The notes: a model not told the origin generated them from the sequence alone. A DNA stretch of 64,000 nucleotides from Butyrivibrio sp. INlla18 (GCF_900103635.1 NZ_FMXK01000015.1:32515-96514), one strand, 5' to 3'; numbered from the stretch's first letter, positions 1-11,200 are shown. Numbers and translations: made by a program.

Positions 1-1
1 T

Positions 2-601
2 CGGGATCTTGGAGCAGACTTTTTTGCCCTTTCTGGACACAAGATGCTTGCTCCTATGGGAATTGGTGCTCTTTATGGCAGATATGAGCTTTTGGAGCAA
101 ATGCAGCCATTTTTAAGAGGCGGTGAGATGATCGAGTATGTAACTAGAGAAGATGCTACATACGCTGAGATTCCACACAAATTCGAAGCTGGTACAGTAA
201 ATGCAGGTGACGCTGTTGGCCTTGCAGAAGCTATCAAATATATCCAAAACGTTGGATTTGAGGCTATAGAGGCTCAGGAGCAGAAACTTACAACAATGTT
301 AATGGAAGGACTTGCAAAGCTTCCATATATTAAAGTATATGGATCAAAGGATCCAAAAAAGCACTGCGGAATTGTTACGTTTACAATGGATGGCGTTCAT
401 CCTCATGATATGTCCTCAATCCTTAATGACGATCACATCTGTGTTAGAGCAGGACATCACTGCGCTCAGCCACTTATGCAGTTTATAGGGGCTGGTTCAA
501 CAGCAAGGGCTAGTGTATACTTTTATAATACAGAGAGTGAAGTTGAAAGATTTTTAGATAAGCTTTCAAAGGTAAGAGAGGTCATGGGCTATGGAGCTTA
601 A
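2..601 (+). CDS. sufS: SufS-type cysteine desulfurase (C-terminal part, 5' end outside window)
   Basis: PLP-dependent cysteine desulfurase that takes sulfur from cysteine for Fe-S cluster assembly. The frame is open to the window edge, so only the last 199 residues are present. The PLP-binding lysine lies in FFALSGHKM near the start of the fragment. The persulfide cysteine lies in RAGHHCAQP (Cys codon at 461), the arrangement typical of group II (SufS) enzymes. It overlaps the next gene by 11 bases, as expected for a SufS-SufU pair that passes sulfur directly. Identification is firm; the N-terminal half is not visible. Confidence 0.93.
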   Translation, partial: RDLGADFFALSGHKMLAPMGIGALYGRYELLEQMQPFLRGGEMIEYVTREDATYAEIPHKFEAGTVNAGDAVGLAEAIKYIQNVGFEAIEAQEQKLTTMLMEGLAKLPYIKVYGSKDPKKHCGIVTFTMDGVHPHDMSSILNDDHICVRAGHHCAQPLMQFIGAGSTARASVYFYNTESEVERFLDKLSKVREVMGYGA

Positions 602-1034
602 ACAGTTATATCGTGAGATAGTTAATGAACATAATCTTCATCCTGTTCACAAGGGCAAGATGGAGAATCCAGATCTTGTTTTAAGAGGTGTTAATCCTAG
701 TTGTGGCGATGATATTACACTTCAGCTCAAGATCAAAGATGGTGTTATCGTAGAAGGATTGTACGATGGAAGTGGCTGTGCTATTTCACAGGCTTCTGTT
801 GATATGATGGTAGATCAGATCGTTGGAAAGTCCAAAGAGGACGCTATTAAGCTTGCTGGAACATTTATGGGTATGATCAAGGGAGAAGTAACAGATGAGG
901 AGAGTTTAGAGGCTCTTGATGAGGCTGTGGCACTCCAGGATGTGGCTCATATGCCAGCGAGAGTTAAATGCGCGGTCCTTGGATGGCATACAATGCAGGA
1001 AATGTTAGAACACCCTGAAAAAGCACAGGGATGA
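591..1034 (+). CDS. sufU: SufU-type Fe-S assembly sulfurtransferase
   Basis: Small SUF/NifU-family protein of 147 residues that accepts sulfur from SufS. The zinc/sulfur ligands of the SufU family are visible: Cys and Asp in NPSCGDD, Cys in GSGCAISQAS and Cys in RVKCAVLGWH. The GXXC...C spacing and the about 20-residue SufU insertion fit SufU rather than IscU. It overlaps sufS and is followed by non-coding DNA, so it is the last gene of the suf operon. Confidence 0.9.
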   Translation: MELKQLYREIVNEHNLHPVHKGKMENPDLVLRGVNPSCGDDITLQLKIKDGVIVEGLYDGSGCAISQASVDMMVDQIVGKSKEDAIKLAGTFMGMIKGEVTDEESLEALDEAVALQDVAHMPARVKCAVLGWHTMQEMLEHPEKAQG

Positions 1035-1182
1035 GAAAATGAGCTGCGCTGTGGCCATGCAATACTCGAAATCTGCAGAGCAGATTCCTCGTTTACGCGG
1101 TGTTCGCAGGTAGAGAGGTGAACCATGCCGACAGATTCGGAACCGCTTCGCTTGTTCCTCATTGTCGCGGCGTTCGCCGTAT
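1035..1182. other. non-coding stretch, possible dispersed repeat
   Basis: No gene with a ribosome binding site is seen. The stretch is clearly richer in G+C than its AT-rich surroundings and has a small hairpin (AATCTGC-aga-GCAGATT, 1070-1086). Two minus-strand frames stay open across it, which is more likely a composition effect than coding. It may be a copy of a dispersed intergenic repeat, but no second copy was found in this window. Confidence 0.3.
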
Positions 1183-1245
1183 AAAAAAATAGACATAATT
1201 GTTCTTATGTGTGTAAACACCCACGAACAATATGTCTATTTTTTT
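1183..1245. terminator. bidirectional rho-independent terminator
   Basis: Long inverted repeat: arms at 1183-1204 and 1225-1245 (A-run, TAGACATA, TTGTTC mirrored by GAACAA, TATGTCTA, T-run). It has U-tracts on both strands, so it can stop the suf operon from the left and the tRNA-Lys transcript from the right. Confidence 0.8.
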
Positions 1246-1315
1246 GCATGTTTCACTTTACGCGCAAAAAAAGTACCATCCCCAAAGGATATACCTTCGA
1301 AAACAGTACTCGGCG

Positions 1316-1388
1316 TGCGCTGCCAGGGTCTCGAACCCTGGACAACCTGATTAAGAGTCAGGTGCTCTACCAACTGAGCTAGCAGCGC
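1316..1388 (-). tRNA. tRNA-Lys (CUU anticodon)
   Basis: Reads on the minus strand as a full cloverleaf: acceptor GCGCTGC pairs with GCAGCGC, D-arm GCTC...GAGC, anticodon stem CCTGA/TCAGG around loop CTCTTAA (anticodon CTT), T-arm CAGGG-TTCGAGA-CCCTG, discriminator A. CCA is not encoded. Length is 73 nt. Confidence 0.95.
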
Positions 1389-1431
1389 ATTTGTTTTATT
1401 CGGTTGTCTCCGTGTCTTAACGACAAGTGAT

Positions 1432-1460
1432 ATATTACTACGGCTAAAACAGAAATGCAA
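1432..1460 (-). promoter_or_regulatory. candidate promoter of tRNA-Lys
   Basis: On the minus strand TTGCAT (-35) and TAATAT (-10) are separated by 17 bases, and the -10 lies about 43 bases before the tRNA 5' end. The sites are near consensus but assigned by eye. An A/T-only palindrome lies just beyond it (about 1466-1495). Confidence 0.45.
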
Positions 1461-1572
1461 GCACTTTTTTTAATTTTTTTTAAAAAAATTAAAATCTTCT
1501 GTATTTATGCGGTTTTCACTGCCCTTTTTTTATGGTAAATTAGATAAGTAATACAGTAATTAGGAGAAAAAA

Positions 1573-2349
1573 ATGATTTTTGATACACATGCTCATTATG
1601 ATGATGAGCAGTTTGATGAAGATAGAGAAGCGCTTCTTGCGTCAATGGAAAGCGCTGGAATCACTAATATAGTCAATGTTGGAGCAAGTTTGGAGACTAC
1701 AAGGAAGACTTTGGAGCTTGCACATAAATATGATTTTATTCATGCTGCGGTTGGTGTTCACCCAAGCGAAGTGGCAGAGCTTGATGAAGACAAGTTTGAA
1801 CTCCTTAGAGAATGGAGTCAGGATGGCAGATGTGTAGCCATTGGAGAGATAGGCCTTGATTATCATTGGCCAGAGCCCTCACCAGAGCTTCAAAAGAAAT
1901 GGTTTGCAAGACAGCTTCAACTAGCAAGACAGCAGAGGCTTCCGGTTATCATTCATTCAAGAGATGCAGCGTCAGATACTCTAGAAGTCATGAAAGAGAA
2001 TCATGCAGAAGAGATCGGAGGAGTAGTTCACTGTTTCTCTTATTCAAAAGAGATTGCTAAGATCTGCGTCGATATGGGATTTTATATTGGCATCGGCGGC
2101 GTAGTTACTTTTAAGAATGGCAAAAAGATGAAGGAAGTCGTGGAGCAGACTCCAATGGATAAGATTCTTTTGGAGACTGATTGTCCATATCTTGCGCCAG
2201 AGCCAAATAGAGGAAGACGTAATTCATCTCTTAATCTTCCACTTGTGGTAGATGCTATAGCGGCTATTAAGGGCATTAGCGCTGAAGAGGTGATCAGAAT
2301 TACAGAAGACAATGCAAAGCGTATGTATGGTCTTTTGATGGAGGTTTAA
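1573..2349 (+). CDS. tatD: TatD family metal-dependent DNase
   Basis: 258-residue TIM-barrel hydrolase of the TatD family (3'-5' DNase or D-aminoacyl-tRNA deacylase-like role). Metal ligands are visible in order: DTHAHYDD at the N-terminus, GVHPSE, the central Glu in AIGEIGLDYHW, His in VIIHSRDA, His in GVVHCFSY and Asp in LLETDCPYLAPEP. The start follows a good RBS (taggag). The next gene, rsmA, starts directly after the stop, a common Firmicute pairing. Confidence 0.92.
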   Translation: MIFDTHAHYDDEQFDEDREALLASMESAGITNIVNVGASLETTRKTLELAHKYDFIHAAVGVHPSEVAELDEDKFELLREWSQDGRCVAIGEIGLDYHWPEPSPELQKKWFARQLQLARQQRLPVIIHSRDAASDTLEVMKENHAEEIGGVVHCFSYSKEIAKICVDMGFYIGIGGVVTFKNGKKMKEVVEQTPMDKILLETDCPYLAPEPNRGRRNSSLNLPLVVDAIAAIKGISAEEVIRITEDNAKRMYGLLMEV

Positions 2350-3210
2350 ATGGCATATCTTGGAAATAGTGCACGCACCAAGGAAGTGCTTGCTAAATAC
2401 AATATGAGTGCCAAGAAGAAGTTCGGACAGAACTTTTTGATAGATAATGGCGTTTTAGAAGGAATAGTAGAAGCTTCAGGAGTGACCAAGGATACCTGCG
2501 TACTTGAGATTGGACCAGGCATTGGAACTCTTACACAGTATCTTGCTGAGTTAGCAAAAAGAGTCATTGCAGTTGAGATCGACAAGACTCTTATGCCGGT
2601 TCTTGCAGATACACTTTCAGAATATGACAATGTCACAGTAATAAACGAAGACGTCTTGAAGGTAGATATTGAATCTATCATCAAGGAATACAATGATAAC
2701 AAGCCTATTAAGGTAGTTGCTAATCTTCCGTACTACATTACTACACCTATCATCATGAAGCTCTTTGAAAGCGGAGCTCCTATTGAGAGCGTCACAGTAA
2801 TGGTTCAGAAGGAAGTTGCAGATAGAATGGTCATGGGACCTGGTAACAAGGATTATGGAGCTCTTTCTCTTGCGGTAGGCTTCTATGCTTCTGCTGAGAA
2901 TGTAATGGATGTTCCGCCTAGTAGCTTCATACCACAGCCAGGAGTTGGATCAGCTGTAGTTCATCTTAAAAAGTATGAGAACAAGCCAGTACAGGCAAAG
3001 GATGAAAAATATCTTTTTGAGATCATAAGGACTGCGTTCAATCAGAGACGCAAAACCTTATCAAATTCACTTGCAAATAATCCAAATTTGAAGGTTTCCA
3101 GAGAGCAGGTTCAAGAAGCACTAGTTAAAATGGGGATTGATGAGAAAGCGAGAGGAGAAGTGCTAGCACTTTCACAGTTTGCAGAGCTTTCCGACATTTT
3201 ACAAAGATAA
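2350..3210 (+). CDS. rsmA: 16S rRNA (adenine1518/1519-N6) dimethyltransferase
   Basis: RsmA/KsgA dimethylates two adjacent adenosines near the 3' end of 16S rRNA during 30S maturation. 286 residues, normal length. Visible motifs: KKKFGQNFLID near the N-terminus, SAM-binding VLEIGPGIGTLTQYL, acidic VEIDKTL, and catalytic NLPYYITTP. The ATG directly follows the tatD stop with GGAGG inside the tatD end, so translation is probably coupled. Confidence 0.95.
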   Translation: MAYLGNSARTKEVLAKYNMSAKKKFGQNFLIDNGVLEGIVEASGVTKDTCVLEIGPGIGTLTQYLAELAKRVIAVEIDKTLMPVLADTLSEYDNVTVINEDVLKVDIESIIKEYNDNKPIKVVANLPYYITTPIIMKLFESGAPIESVTVMVQKEVADRMVMGPGNKDYGALSLAVGFYASAENVMDVPPSSFIPQPGVGSAVVHLKKYENKPVQAKDEKYLFEIIRTAFNQRRKTLSNSLANNPNLKVSREQVQEALVKMGIDEKARGEVLALSQFAELSDILQR

Positions 3211-3269
3211 TGGGCTAGTGTTATACTAACACTAGATATTGTAGTTTTAGTATCAAAGAGGTAGATATT

Positions 3270-6164
3270 TTGGATAAAGTTGAGTACAAGATCAGAGCGG
3301 ACGAGATAAAAGCTCTGGTGGGGGAAGGCAGTTTTGCCGAGGCGGTCAAGATCGCTGATACAATTGATTGGAAACGTGTTAAGAGCGTGCAGATGCTCTG
3401 TATGATAAGTGACCTATACAAGATCAACAGACGTTATGAGGAGAGTAGAGATATTCTTCTTATGGCTTATGACAGATTTCCTACAGGTAGGAAGATTGTC
3501 TATTCACTGTGTGAACTAGCTATTAAAATGGGGGAGTTCGTTCAGGCAGTAGAGTATTACAAAGAGTTTGTAAGGATCGCACCTCGTGACACAGCAAGAT
3601 ATATCCTTCAGTACAAGCTGTATGAAGCTCAGGAAGTTAGCCTTGAAGAGCGTATCGCAGTTTTGGAGGAGTTCAAAAAGCACGATTATAAAGAAAAATG
3701 GGTATATGAACTTGCCTATCTGTATCATCGCGTAGGTCTTACTACTGAGTGTATTGAGACTTGTGATGAGCTTTTCTTGTGGCTTGGAGATGGAAATTAT
3801 GTTATGAAGGCCCTTGAACTCAAAGCTCTTCATGAACCACTTTCTCCAGAGCAGCAGGATAGATATATCAGATACAAGCAGAACCACGGCGGATTCATCG
3901 ATAAGAGCATCATCGTAGACAAGGATGAAGTTGGAACCGATGAGCCTAGGACAGTAGAGATCAAGCAGCCTACCAAGGAGATGCCTCCTGTAACTGATGA
4001 GGTGATCCAGGAGTACAATAATGGCGCATATCAGCCACAGCAGGAGCCTGCTTATGATACTCTTCCTACTGATCAGCCTACCCGCGAGATGGATAGGATC
4101 GTTTATCCACATATCAGCGAGATAAAAGAGCCATCAGTAGACGTAAGTGATTACAACACAATGAACCTTCAGGAAGCCCTTGCAGAGAACTTGAAAGCTG
4201 TAATAGGCGACGACACAGAAGGCGACCTTAAATCATATGAGCCTGTTACAGGACAGGAGACAAGTCCTTCAAGCCCTGTACAGCCTATCACTGCAGAGAT
4301 CTTTGAGGATGATCAGGATATTCCTGAAGAGGCAGACCAGGATGACTTCGAGCAGACATCAACTGGAATGCAGGAGCTGTTCTTTGACACACAGGCAAAT
4401 GTATCAGCAGATCAGGAAGAAACTGATGAGACTGAAGAAACAGATACTGTAGAAGAGGTTGTAGCAGATGATACTGCAGAGGATCTTCCAGAAGCTGAGG
4501 AAGAGGAAGCTGAGCCAGAGCTTGGAATAGACATCAAGTATGGCGGCAACGGCCCTATCCTTGGCGAGGAAAAGAGATCCCTTCACCAGCCAGTTTACGA
4601 AGAAAAGCCATTAGAAGACGAGGTACCTGGAGCAGTTATTCATCCAAATGCTGCATATCAGATGCCTAGCCATTTTGATAATTATCTTTCTCAGGAATAC
4701 GACGGCCAGATCAGTATGGCTGTGGAACCTGAGCCAGAAGTTGAAAAGCAGATAACAGGTCAGATCAGTATTTCTGAATACATGCAGAACTGGGAAGACT
4801 TCAAAAAGAACCAGCAGGAAAAACAGCTTCAGCGCGTAAAGATGCTTGTTGCTGAGGAGACTGGAGATCTTTTTGCTGATTACGATGAAAAGACAAAGGC
4901 TGGTCTTCAGGAGAAGCTTGAGAAGGCAATCTCAGAGGCGCTCAAGAAGGAAAGGCACGACAAGGCTTCAGGAAGAGGCGACTGGTCCAAGAATAACGAA
5001 GATGTTATTGATGAAGCAGTTGATGGAGTCATCAAGAACGAAGATATAGACACAACAGAAGTTCCAGAGACTTCAGAAGAAGAGCCAGAAGAAACCGATG
5101 TTGAAGAGACTAAGGAAGCAGTGGCTTCAACTGAGGAAGTAGCAGAAGCTTCTAGCGACGAGGCAGCAGAGTCTTCTGAGGAAGGAAAAGAATCAGAAGA
5201 GACAGCTGAAGAAAAAGAAGAGACTACAGAAGAGTCTGATGAAGAAGTTTCAGAAGATAAGGCTAAAGAAGGTTCTTCTAAGGCAGAGGAAAAGAAAGAG
5301 CCTGAAAAGAAAGAAGCTTCCGACAAGAAGGCAGACAAAAAATCCGATAGAAAGCCTGAGAAGAAACACGACAAGGGCAAGAGACATATTGGAAATAGAG
5401 AGATCGAAGAGCGCGTAAGAACTATGACTCCAGAGGAGAAGCAGCTCTTTGGACCATATATCCACCACAAGAAGTCCAGAAGACAGATCATCAACGCAAT
5501 TGATAATCTCAGTATGGACGCATTTAGCGGAAATGCTATCGTAACCGGTGAGGAAGGCGCTGGAACAGTTAACCTTGCAAAGGGACTTATTAAGGCTGTT
5601 CAGGCATCTGATTCAAACTTCAGCGGTAAGGTAGCTAAGATCACAGCTAATACTCTTAACAAGAAGAGCGTTGCTACAATTTTTGATAAGCTTGCAAATG
5701 GTGCACTTATCATTCAGAGAGCAGCAGACCTTACTCCAGAGACTGTTGGAGAACTCCTTAAGATCCTTCAGGAGGAAAATAAGGGACTTATCATCGTTAT
5801 GGAAGATACCAAGGAAGATATGAACAGATTCCTTGATAAGAATCCATCACTCAAGCAGAGCTTCAATGTAAGAGTAGATATCGAGGCTCTTGATGATGAT
5901 TCACTTGTTGCTTACGCAAAGCAGTACGCATTAGAGAAAGAATATGCTATAGACAACTTAGGTATCTTGGCATTACATACCAGAATTTCAGAAAGACAGA
6001 CACTAGATCATGAAGTGACTGTTTCAGAGGTCAAGGATATCATAGACGACGCTATCTACTATGCAGAGAAGCGCACATTAGCTCACTTTGTCGATGTTAT
6101 CGTCAACAAGAGATACGACGAGAACGATATGGTTATCCTCAGAGAAAAAGATTTTATGCACTGA
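3270..6164 (+). CDS. large TPR / acidic low-complexity protein with degenerate AAA-like domain
   Basis: 964 residues, TTG start preceded by AGAGG. Roughly residues 1-200 are helical TPR-like repeats ([30 protein letters not shown]). Residues 200-720 are a long, very acidic linker rich in Glu, Asp, Ser and Thr, ending in a Lys/Glu-alternating segment. The last about 230 residues look like an AAA ATPase fold with a decayed P-loop: [14 protein letters not shown] sits where GxxGxGK(T/S) would be, followed by [15 protein letters not shown] and LIIVMEDT at the Walker B place. It probably no longer hydrolyses ATP. No recognised name; a scaffold role is only a guess. Confidence 0.75.
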   Translation: MDKVEYKIRADEIKALVGEGSFAEAVKIADTIDWKRVKSVQMLCMISDLYKINRRYEESRDILLMAYDRFPTGRKIVYSLCELAIKMGEFVQAVEYYKEFVRIAPRDTARYILQYKLYEAQEVSLEERIAVLEEFKKHDYKEKWVYELAYLYHRVGLTTECIETCDELFLWLGDGNYVMKALELKALHEPLSPEQQDRYIRYKQNHGGFIDKSIIVDKDEVGTDEPRTVEIKQPTKEMPPVTDEVIQEYNNGAYQPQQEPAYDTLPTDQPTREMDRIVYPHISEIKEPSVDVSDYNTMNLQEALAENLKAVIGDDTEGDLKSYEPVTGQETSPSSPVQPITAEIFEDDQDIPEEADQDDFEQTSTGMQELFFDTQANVSADQEETDETEETDTVEEVVADDTAEDLPEAEEEEAEPELGIDIKYGGNGPILGEEKRSLHQPVYEEKPLEDEVPGAVIHPNAAYQMPSHFDNYLSQEYDGQISMAVEPEPEVEKQITGQISISEYMQNWEDFKKNQQEKQLQRVKMLVAEETGDLFADYDEKTKAGLQEKLEKAISEALKKERHDKASGRGDWSKNNEDVIDEAVDGVIKNEDIDTTEVPETSEEEPEETDVEETKEAVASTEEVAEASSDEAAESSEEGKESEETAEEKEETTEESDEEVSEDKAKEGSSKAEEKKEPEKKEASDKKADKKSDRKPEKKHDKGKRHIGNREIEERVRTMTPEEKQLFGPYIHHKKSRRQIINAIDNLSMDAFSGNAIVTGEEGAGTVNLAKGLIKAVQASDSNFSGKVAKITANTLNKKSVATIFDKLANGALIIQRAADLTPETVGELLKILQEENKGLIIVMEDTKEDMNRFLDKNPSLKQSFNVRVDIEALDDDSLVAYAKQYALEKEYAIDNLGILALHTRISERQTLDHEVTVSEVKDIIDDAIYYAEKRTLAHFVDVIVNKRYDENDMVILREKDFMH

Positions 6165-6195
6165 TTACAGATTATAAGCGAGGGGGCTTTGTAGT

Positions 6196-8199
6196 ATGGG
6201 GCAAAAAGTATTTATATCTGAAGCAGATGAGTACCTATTCGGACAAGGAACACATTACGAGATCTACGAAAAATTAGGAGCACACCCTTCTGAAGAGAAC
6301 GGCAAAAAAGGCTATTTCTTCGCAGTATGGGCACCAAATGCTGCTGACGTTCATGTCATTGGCTCTTTTAACAACTGGGATGAGACTGCTCACCAGCTCA
6401 AAAGAACTAAGACAGGAAATATATGGACCGGTTTTATTCCGGGGGTTGGAATAGGTCAGCTATATAAATATCTCATTACTACGCCAGAGGGTAAAAAGCT
6501 CTATAAGGCTGACCCTTATGCGAACTATGCAGAACTAAGACCTGGAAATGCATCTAGGACAACTGATCTTTCAGGCTTTAAGTGGAGTGATTCCAAGTGG
6601 TACGAGAGCATCAAGGGAAAAGAGATCACTCGTCAGCCACTTGCTATCTACGAGTGTCACATTGGTTCCTGGATGAAACATCCAGATGGAACAGAGGATG
6701 GATTCTATACCTACAGGCAGTTTGCTGATAGGATAGTTGAGTACCTCAAGGAAATGAAGTACACACACGTTGAACTTATTGGAATCGCAGAGCATCCTTT
6801 CGATGGTTCTTGGGGCTATCAGGTTACAGGCTACTATGCTCCAACAGCAAGATATGGTGAGCCTTCTGATTTCATGTATCTTGTGAACAAGCTTCACAAG
6901 AACAATATCGGCGTTATCCTTGATTGGGTACCAGCCCACTTTGCAACAGACGAATTTGGCCTTGCATGTTTTGATGGCCAGTGCATATATGAACATCCAG
7001 ACCCAAGGAAGGGAGAGCATCCTGACTGGGGCACCAAGATCTTCAATCTTGAAAAGCCTGAGGTCAAGAACTTCCTCATTGCAAATGCTCTTTTCTGGAT
7101 CAGAAAATTCCATGTGGACGGACTTAGAGTAGATGCCGTGGCATCAATGCTCTATCTTGACTATGGCAAGAAGGACGGACAGTGGATACCTAATAAATAC
7201 GGTGAGAATAAGAACCTCGAAGCAATCGAGTTCTTTAAGCATTTAAATTCAGTAGTCAGAGGAACATATCCAGAAGTACTGACTATTGCCGAAGAGTCCA
7301 CAGCGTGGCCAAAGGTTACAGCGCCTCCAGAAGAGGATGGACTTGGATTTGCCTATAAGTGGAATATGGGCTGGATGCATGATTTTTGCGAGTACATGAA
7401 GCTGGATCCATATTTCAGACAGGGCGCACACTACATGATGACCTTTGCCATGAGCTACAACAGCTCAGAAAAATACATTCTGCCGCTGTCTCATGATGAA
7501 GTGGTTCATCTTAAATGCTCAATGGTTGAAAAGATGCCAGGTTATAAGGTTGATAAGTACGCAAACCTTAGAGCTGGTTATACCTACATGTTTGGTCATT
7601 CTGGCAAAAAGCTTTTGTTCATGGGACAGGACTTTGGCCAGGAGAGAGAATGGAGCGAAAAAAGAGAGCTTGACTGGTTCCTTTTGGAGAATGAACTAAA
7701 CAGAGGAATGAAGGACTACGTAGGAGAGCTCCTAAAGATCTACAGAAAATACCCTGCCCTTTATGAAGTAGATGATGACTGGGGCGGATTTGAGTGGATA
7801 AACGCCGATGACAAGGACCGTAGCACCTACAGCTTCTATCGCAGGGCAATCGATGGAAGAGATAACATTCTCTTTGTGATCAATATGACTCCAGTTGAGA
7901 GAAAGGGCTTTATGGTTGGCGTTCCTTTTGCTGGAACATATACCAAGATCCTTGATAGCGCTGAAAAGAAATACGGCGGTTGCGGTAGTAACGTAGAGTC
8001 CAAGATAGAAGCAGCACCGGGGCTTTGTGATTACAAGGATTACAGCATTACTCTTGATCTTCCTCCTTATGGAGCAGAGGTATTTGTATTCCAAAATCCA
8101 GAACTGGAGCCTGCAAAAAAAGCACCAGCCAAGAAAGTAGTAAGGAAAACTACGACAAAGACTACCACAAAAGCTGCAAAGACAACTAAGAAAAAATAA
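6196..8199 (+). CDS. glgB: 1,4-alpha-glucan branching enzyme
   Basis: GH13 enzyme that makes alpha-1,6 branches in glycogen. An N-terminal CBM48-like domain (YFFAVWAPNAADVHVIGSFN) precedes the barrel. The catalytic nucleophile is in DGLRVDAVASML, the acid/base Glu in LTIAEESTAWP, and the transition-state Asp in LSHDEVVH. 667 residues. The last about 30 residues are an unusual Lys/Thr/Ala tail (APAKK, TTTKTTTKAAKTTKKK) absent from typical GlgB; it may be a basic anchor. A terminator follows. Confidence 0.93.
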   Translation: MGQKVFISEADEYLFGQGTHYEIYEKLGAHPSEENGKKGYFFAVWAPNAADVHVIGSFNNWDETAHQLKRTKTGNIWTGFIPGVGIGQLYKYLITTPEGKKLYKADPYANYAELRPGNASRTTDLSGFKWSDSKWYESIKGKEITRQPLAIYECHIGSWMKHPDGTEDGFYTYRQFADRIVEYLKEMKYTHVELIGIAEHPFDGSWGYQVTGYYAPTARYGEPSDFMYLVNKLHKNNIGVILDWVPAHFATDEFGLACFDGQCIYEHPDPRKGEHPDWGTKIFNLEKPEVKNFLIANALFWIRKFHVDGLRVDAVASMLYLDYGKKDGQWIPNKYGENKNLEAIEFFKHLNSVVRGTYPEVLTIAEESTAWPKVTAPPEEDGLGFAYKWNMGWMHDFCEYMKLDPYFRQGAHYMMTFAMSYNSSEKYILPLSHDEVVHLKCSMVEKMPGYKVDKYANLRAGYTYMFGHSGKKLLFMGQDFGQEREWSEKRELDWFLLENELNRGMKDYVGELLKIYRKYPALYEVDDDWGGFEWINADDKDRSTYSFYRRAIDGRDNILFVINMTPVERKGFMVGVPFAGTYTKILDSAEKKYGGCGSNVESKIEAAPGLCDYKDYSITLDLPPYGAEVFVFQNPELEPAKKAPAKKVVRKTTTKTTTKAAKTTKKK

Positions 8200-8234
8200 G
8201 TCTTAAGAATTTATGACCATGTGCCGAAATAGAA

Positions 8235-8262
8235 GGTGACGGAATAAACCGTCACCTTTTTT
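8235..8262 (+). terminator. rho-independent terminator after glgB
   Basis: Perfect 8-bp stem GGTGACGG / CCGTCACC with loop AATAAA, followed by six T. Confidence 0.88.
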
Positions 8263-8289
8263 CGTGTAGATTTCTTTAGCGAGGCGCAG

Positions 8290-11200
8290 ATGAATATTAC
8301 TTTTCAAAACATTACAGACCAGCGCGCTGAAAAGAAACCGTTCATAAACGGCATGGAAGCAGAAAATAGAACAGGTTTAAGTGCTGGAAGAACAGAAAAG
8401 ACTGGTGGAAGCGCATATGCAGTACAGTTAGATTCAAGTCTTTTTAGTGACGACGCATATGCAAAAAATGCAAAGAGCATTGATGACATCAGCAACATGG
8501 CAGAAAACACGGATGTTTTGAATAGACATAATTTTATGGCTCTTTTATCAAATACCATGTCAGGGGAGGACTATGCAAAGGCCCTTGAGGATGGATTTGA
8601 TCTTAAAAATCTAAATAGTGCAGAGACAGTCACCATAGTAGACAGGATCAAGAGCGCCCTTTTGCAGGCTGGCGTTGAAGTTGTTGGCTACAATGATGAC
8701 ATGAGTCTTGATAAGCTTACCAAGATCTTTGGAAACAAAGGTTTTGCTTCTGCGCTCAAAAGCAGTTTTTCTGAAAATGACATTCCATTAACAGAAGAAA
8801 ACGTAACAGATGCCAAGGTTGCCTATGAGGAGGTTTCTCAGATGGAGAACCTTGACGATAGTGCGGTCAAATATCTGGTACTTAACAATAAGTCAGCGAC
8901 AATTGGCAATGTATATCTGGCTCAGCATAGTACAAATGGACAGAACGCATCTGGAAGAGGCTTCTATGCTCAGGATATGGGCGGATACTATGCTCAGAAG
9001 TCTGATAGCTATGATTGGGAGCAGCTTCGCCCTCAGCTTGAAAAGGTAGCGCAGGAAGCTGGGCTTTCTGCAGAGGATGACCATGTTATTGATATGGCCA
9101 AATGGACAGTGATGCAGGGCATTCCACTTACAGCTGAGAATTTAGATCGTGTACTTGAGTTAAAAGATATTTCTTTTCCTATAGAGGATGAAAAACTTGC
9201 AAGCGTTATAACATCAGCAATAGCAGATGGAAAGAGCGCAGTGGAAGGTAATCTCGTAGATCCAACGAGCAACATGAACAAGGCTATTGAGATTGCAGAT
9301 AAAACGGCAAGACTTTCAGATACGTCAGTAGACAAGGTTCTTTCACAGGGAAAAGAAGTTAATCTTAAGAATTTATTTGAAGCTGAGTATTCTTCAGTTT
9401 CTATAAACGCTGCGTACTATGATAGTGCTGCATCCCAGACAGCCCGCCTTCAGCTTGAAGAAGTAAGGCTTAAGATGACAGTAGAAGCAAATAAGCAGCT
9501 CTTAGACAGCGGCTTTTCTATAGACACAGCCCCTATGGAGCAGCTCATTGAAAGACTAAAAGGTCTTCTCGGGCAGCAGGCTGATGAGGCAGCAGGTCAG
9601 GCAGTTGATGAGCATACCCATGTTACGGGGGTTAGCTCAAAGGCAATCTTTGAGATGTCTCTTTCTAGGATCTCGATCATCAGGACAGCTCCAGCAGATC
9701 TTGTTGGCAAGATGTCTTCTGAGTTTGAGAAGGCAACGCTTGGAAAGATAAGTGAAGAAGCAGCTAAGCTTACAATGAAGTTCAAGGCAGCAAGCCAGGG
9801 ATATGAAGAGCTCATGACAGCTCCACGATCAGACCTGGGAGACAGCATCAAAAAAGCCTTTAGAAATGTCGATGATATATTAGAGGACCTTGGCAAAGAG
9901 TTAAATGATGAGAACAGAAGAGCTGTCAGGATCCTTGGATATAACATCATGGAAATTAACGAAGAGAACTTCGAAAAGGTAAGATCTTGGGATCAGAAGC
10001 TTAAGTCCACAATAGATAGATTAAAACCAGGAGCAGTGCTTGATCTTATAAGAGAAGGCAAGAACCCTCTTGGAATGACCATAGAAGAACTTGGAAAGAG
10101 CCTTGATGAGAATCTCATGGGAGGAGACAAGGATTCTTCTAATGGAAATAGTAAATCTGATGAGAAGTACGCCAAGTTCCTTTATAAGCTTGAGAAAAAA
10201 GGCGATATAACAGAGGCAGAAAAACAGTCATTTATCGGTATCTATAGACTTTTCCATACCATCAAAGCCACTGATTATCAGGCTATCGGATCACTGCTTA
10301 AGACAGATCAGGATATGACTTTGGAAAATCTTTTGAAGGCAACAAGAACTCAGAAGACTTCAAAAAGAGGCTTGGACTTCACTGTTGATGACGATTTCGG
10401 TGGTTTATCAGCAGGACGATCTGGAATAAAAATTGATGAACAGATAAATTCAGCCTTCAGGTTTTATAGTGCACAAGCCGATATAGTATATGAGAACCTT
10501 GAACCTGAAAAGTTAGCCAAGGCAGCACCAAAGAATGAGACTCTTTTACCAGACCTTGCAAGTGCGCTTAGTCAGGCTGAGATTGATAAAGAGCTTGAAA
10601 GAAAGTTTAGCGATGAACAGCTAAAAGACATCAGAGAGACAGTAGCATCTAGGCTTACAGAAAGTACTCTTGATGAGATGGACTCTCTCGAAATGGAACT
10701 TACCTACAACAATCTTGAGGCCATGATCGCAAATAGGCGAGACAGAAAGAGCGGCAGTATCTGGGAAAAGACAGCTAGTTACCATGAAAAGGCTGATGAG
10801 ATCCAGGATAAACTCACTTCACTTCTTGGAGAAGAAGGCTATGAAGAAGAGTATCAGAAGCAGGTACTTTCTTTGAAAGATCAGCTTTCCGAAGAAATAC
10901 TTAATCCGAAAAACAGCTTCATTGATGTAAGAGCAATAAAGCTCATGCAGAAGCAGTTATCCGTTATGAGCGGAAATGCTGAAAGAGGAAGTTTTGAGAT
11001 TCCAGTAGAAGTTGAAGGAACCAAGGTTTCAATGCATGTCACTTTGCGAAGTGACAGCAGTAATATCACAAGGATGGACGCAAGTATTCAGACCTATGAG
11101 TATGGACTTATTACAGCAAGTCTTTATGAAAAAGGCGGCGTGATAAATGGAATGCTCACTACAACGAGTGCAGAGAACGCCGAAGAAACTGAATATCTTG

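Noticed and set aside
3516..4112. 198-residue minus-strand frame
   Set aside because: Antisense to the TPR region, no RBS and no recognisable domain.
4907..5494. Serine-rich 195-residue minus-strand frame
   Set aside because: It is the antisense of the acidic Glu-rich linker of the TPR protein; no RBS, and composition follows from the sense codons.
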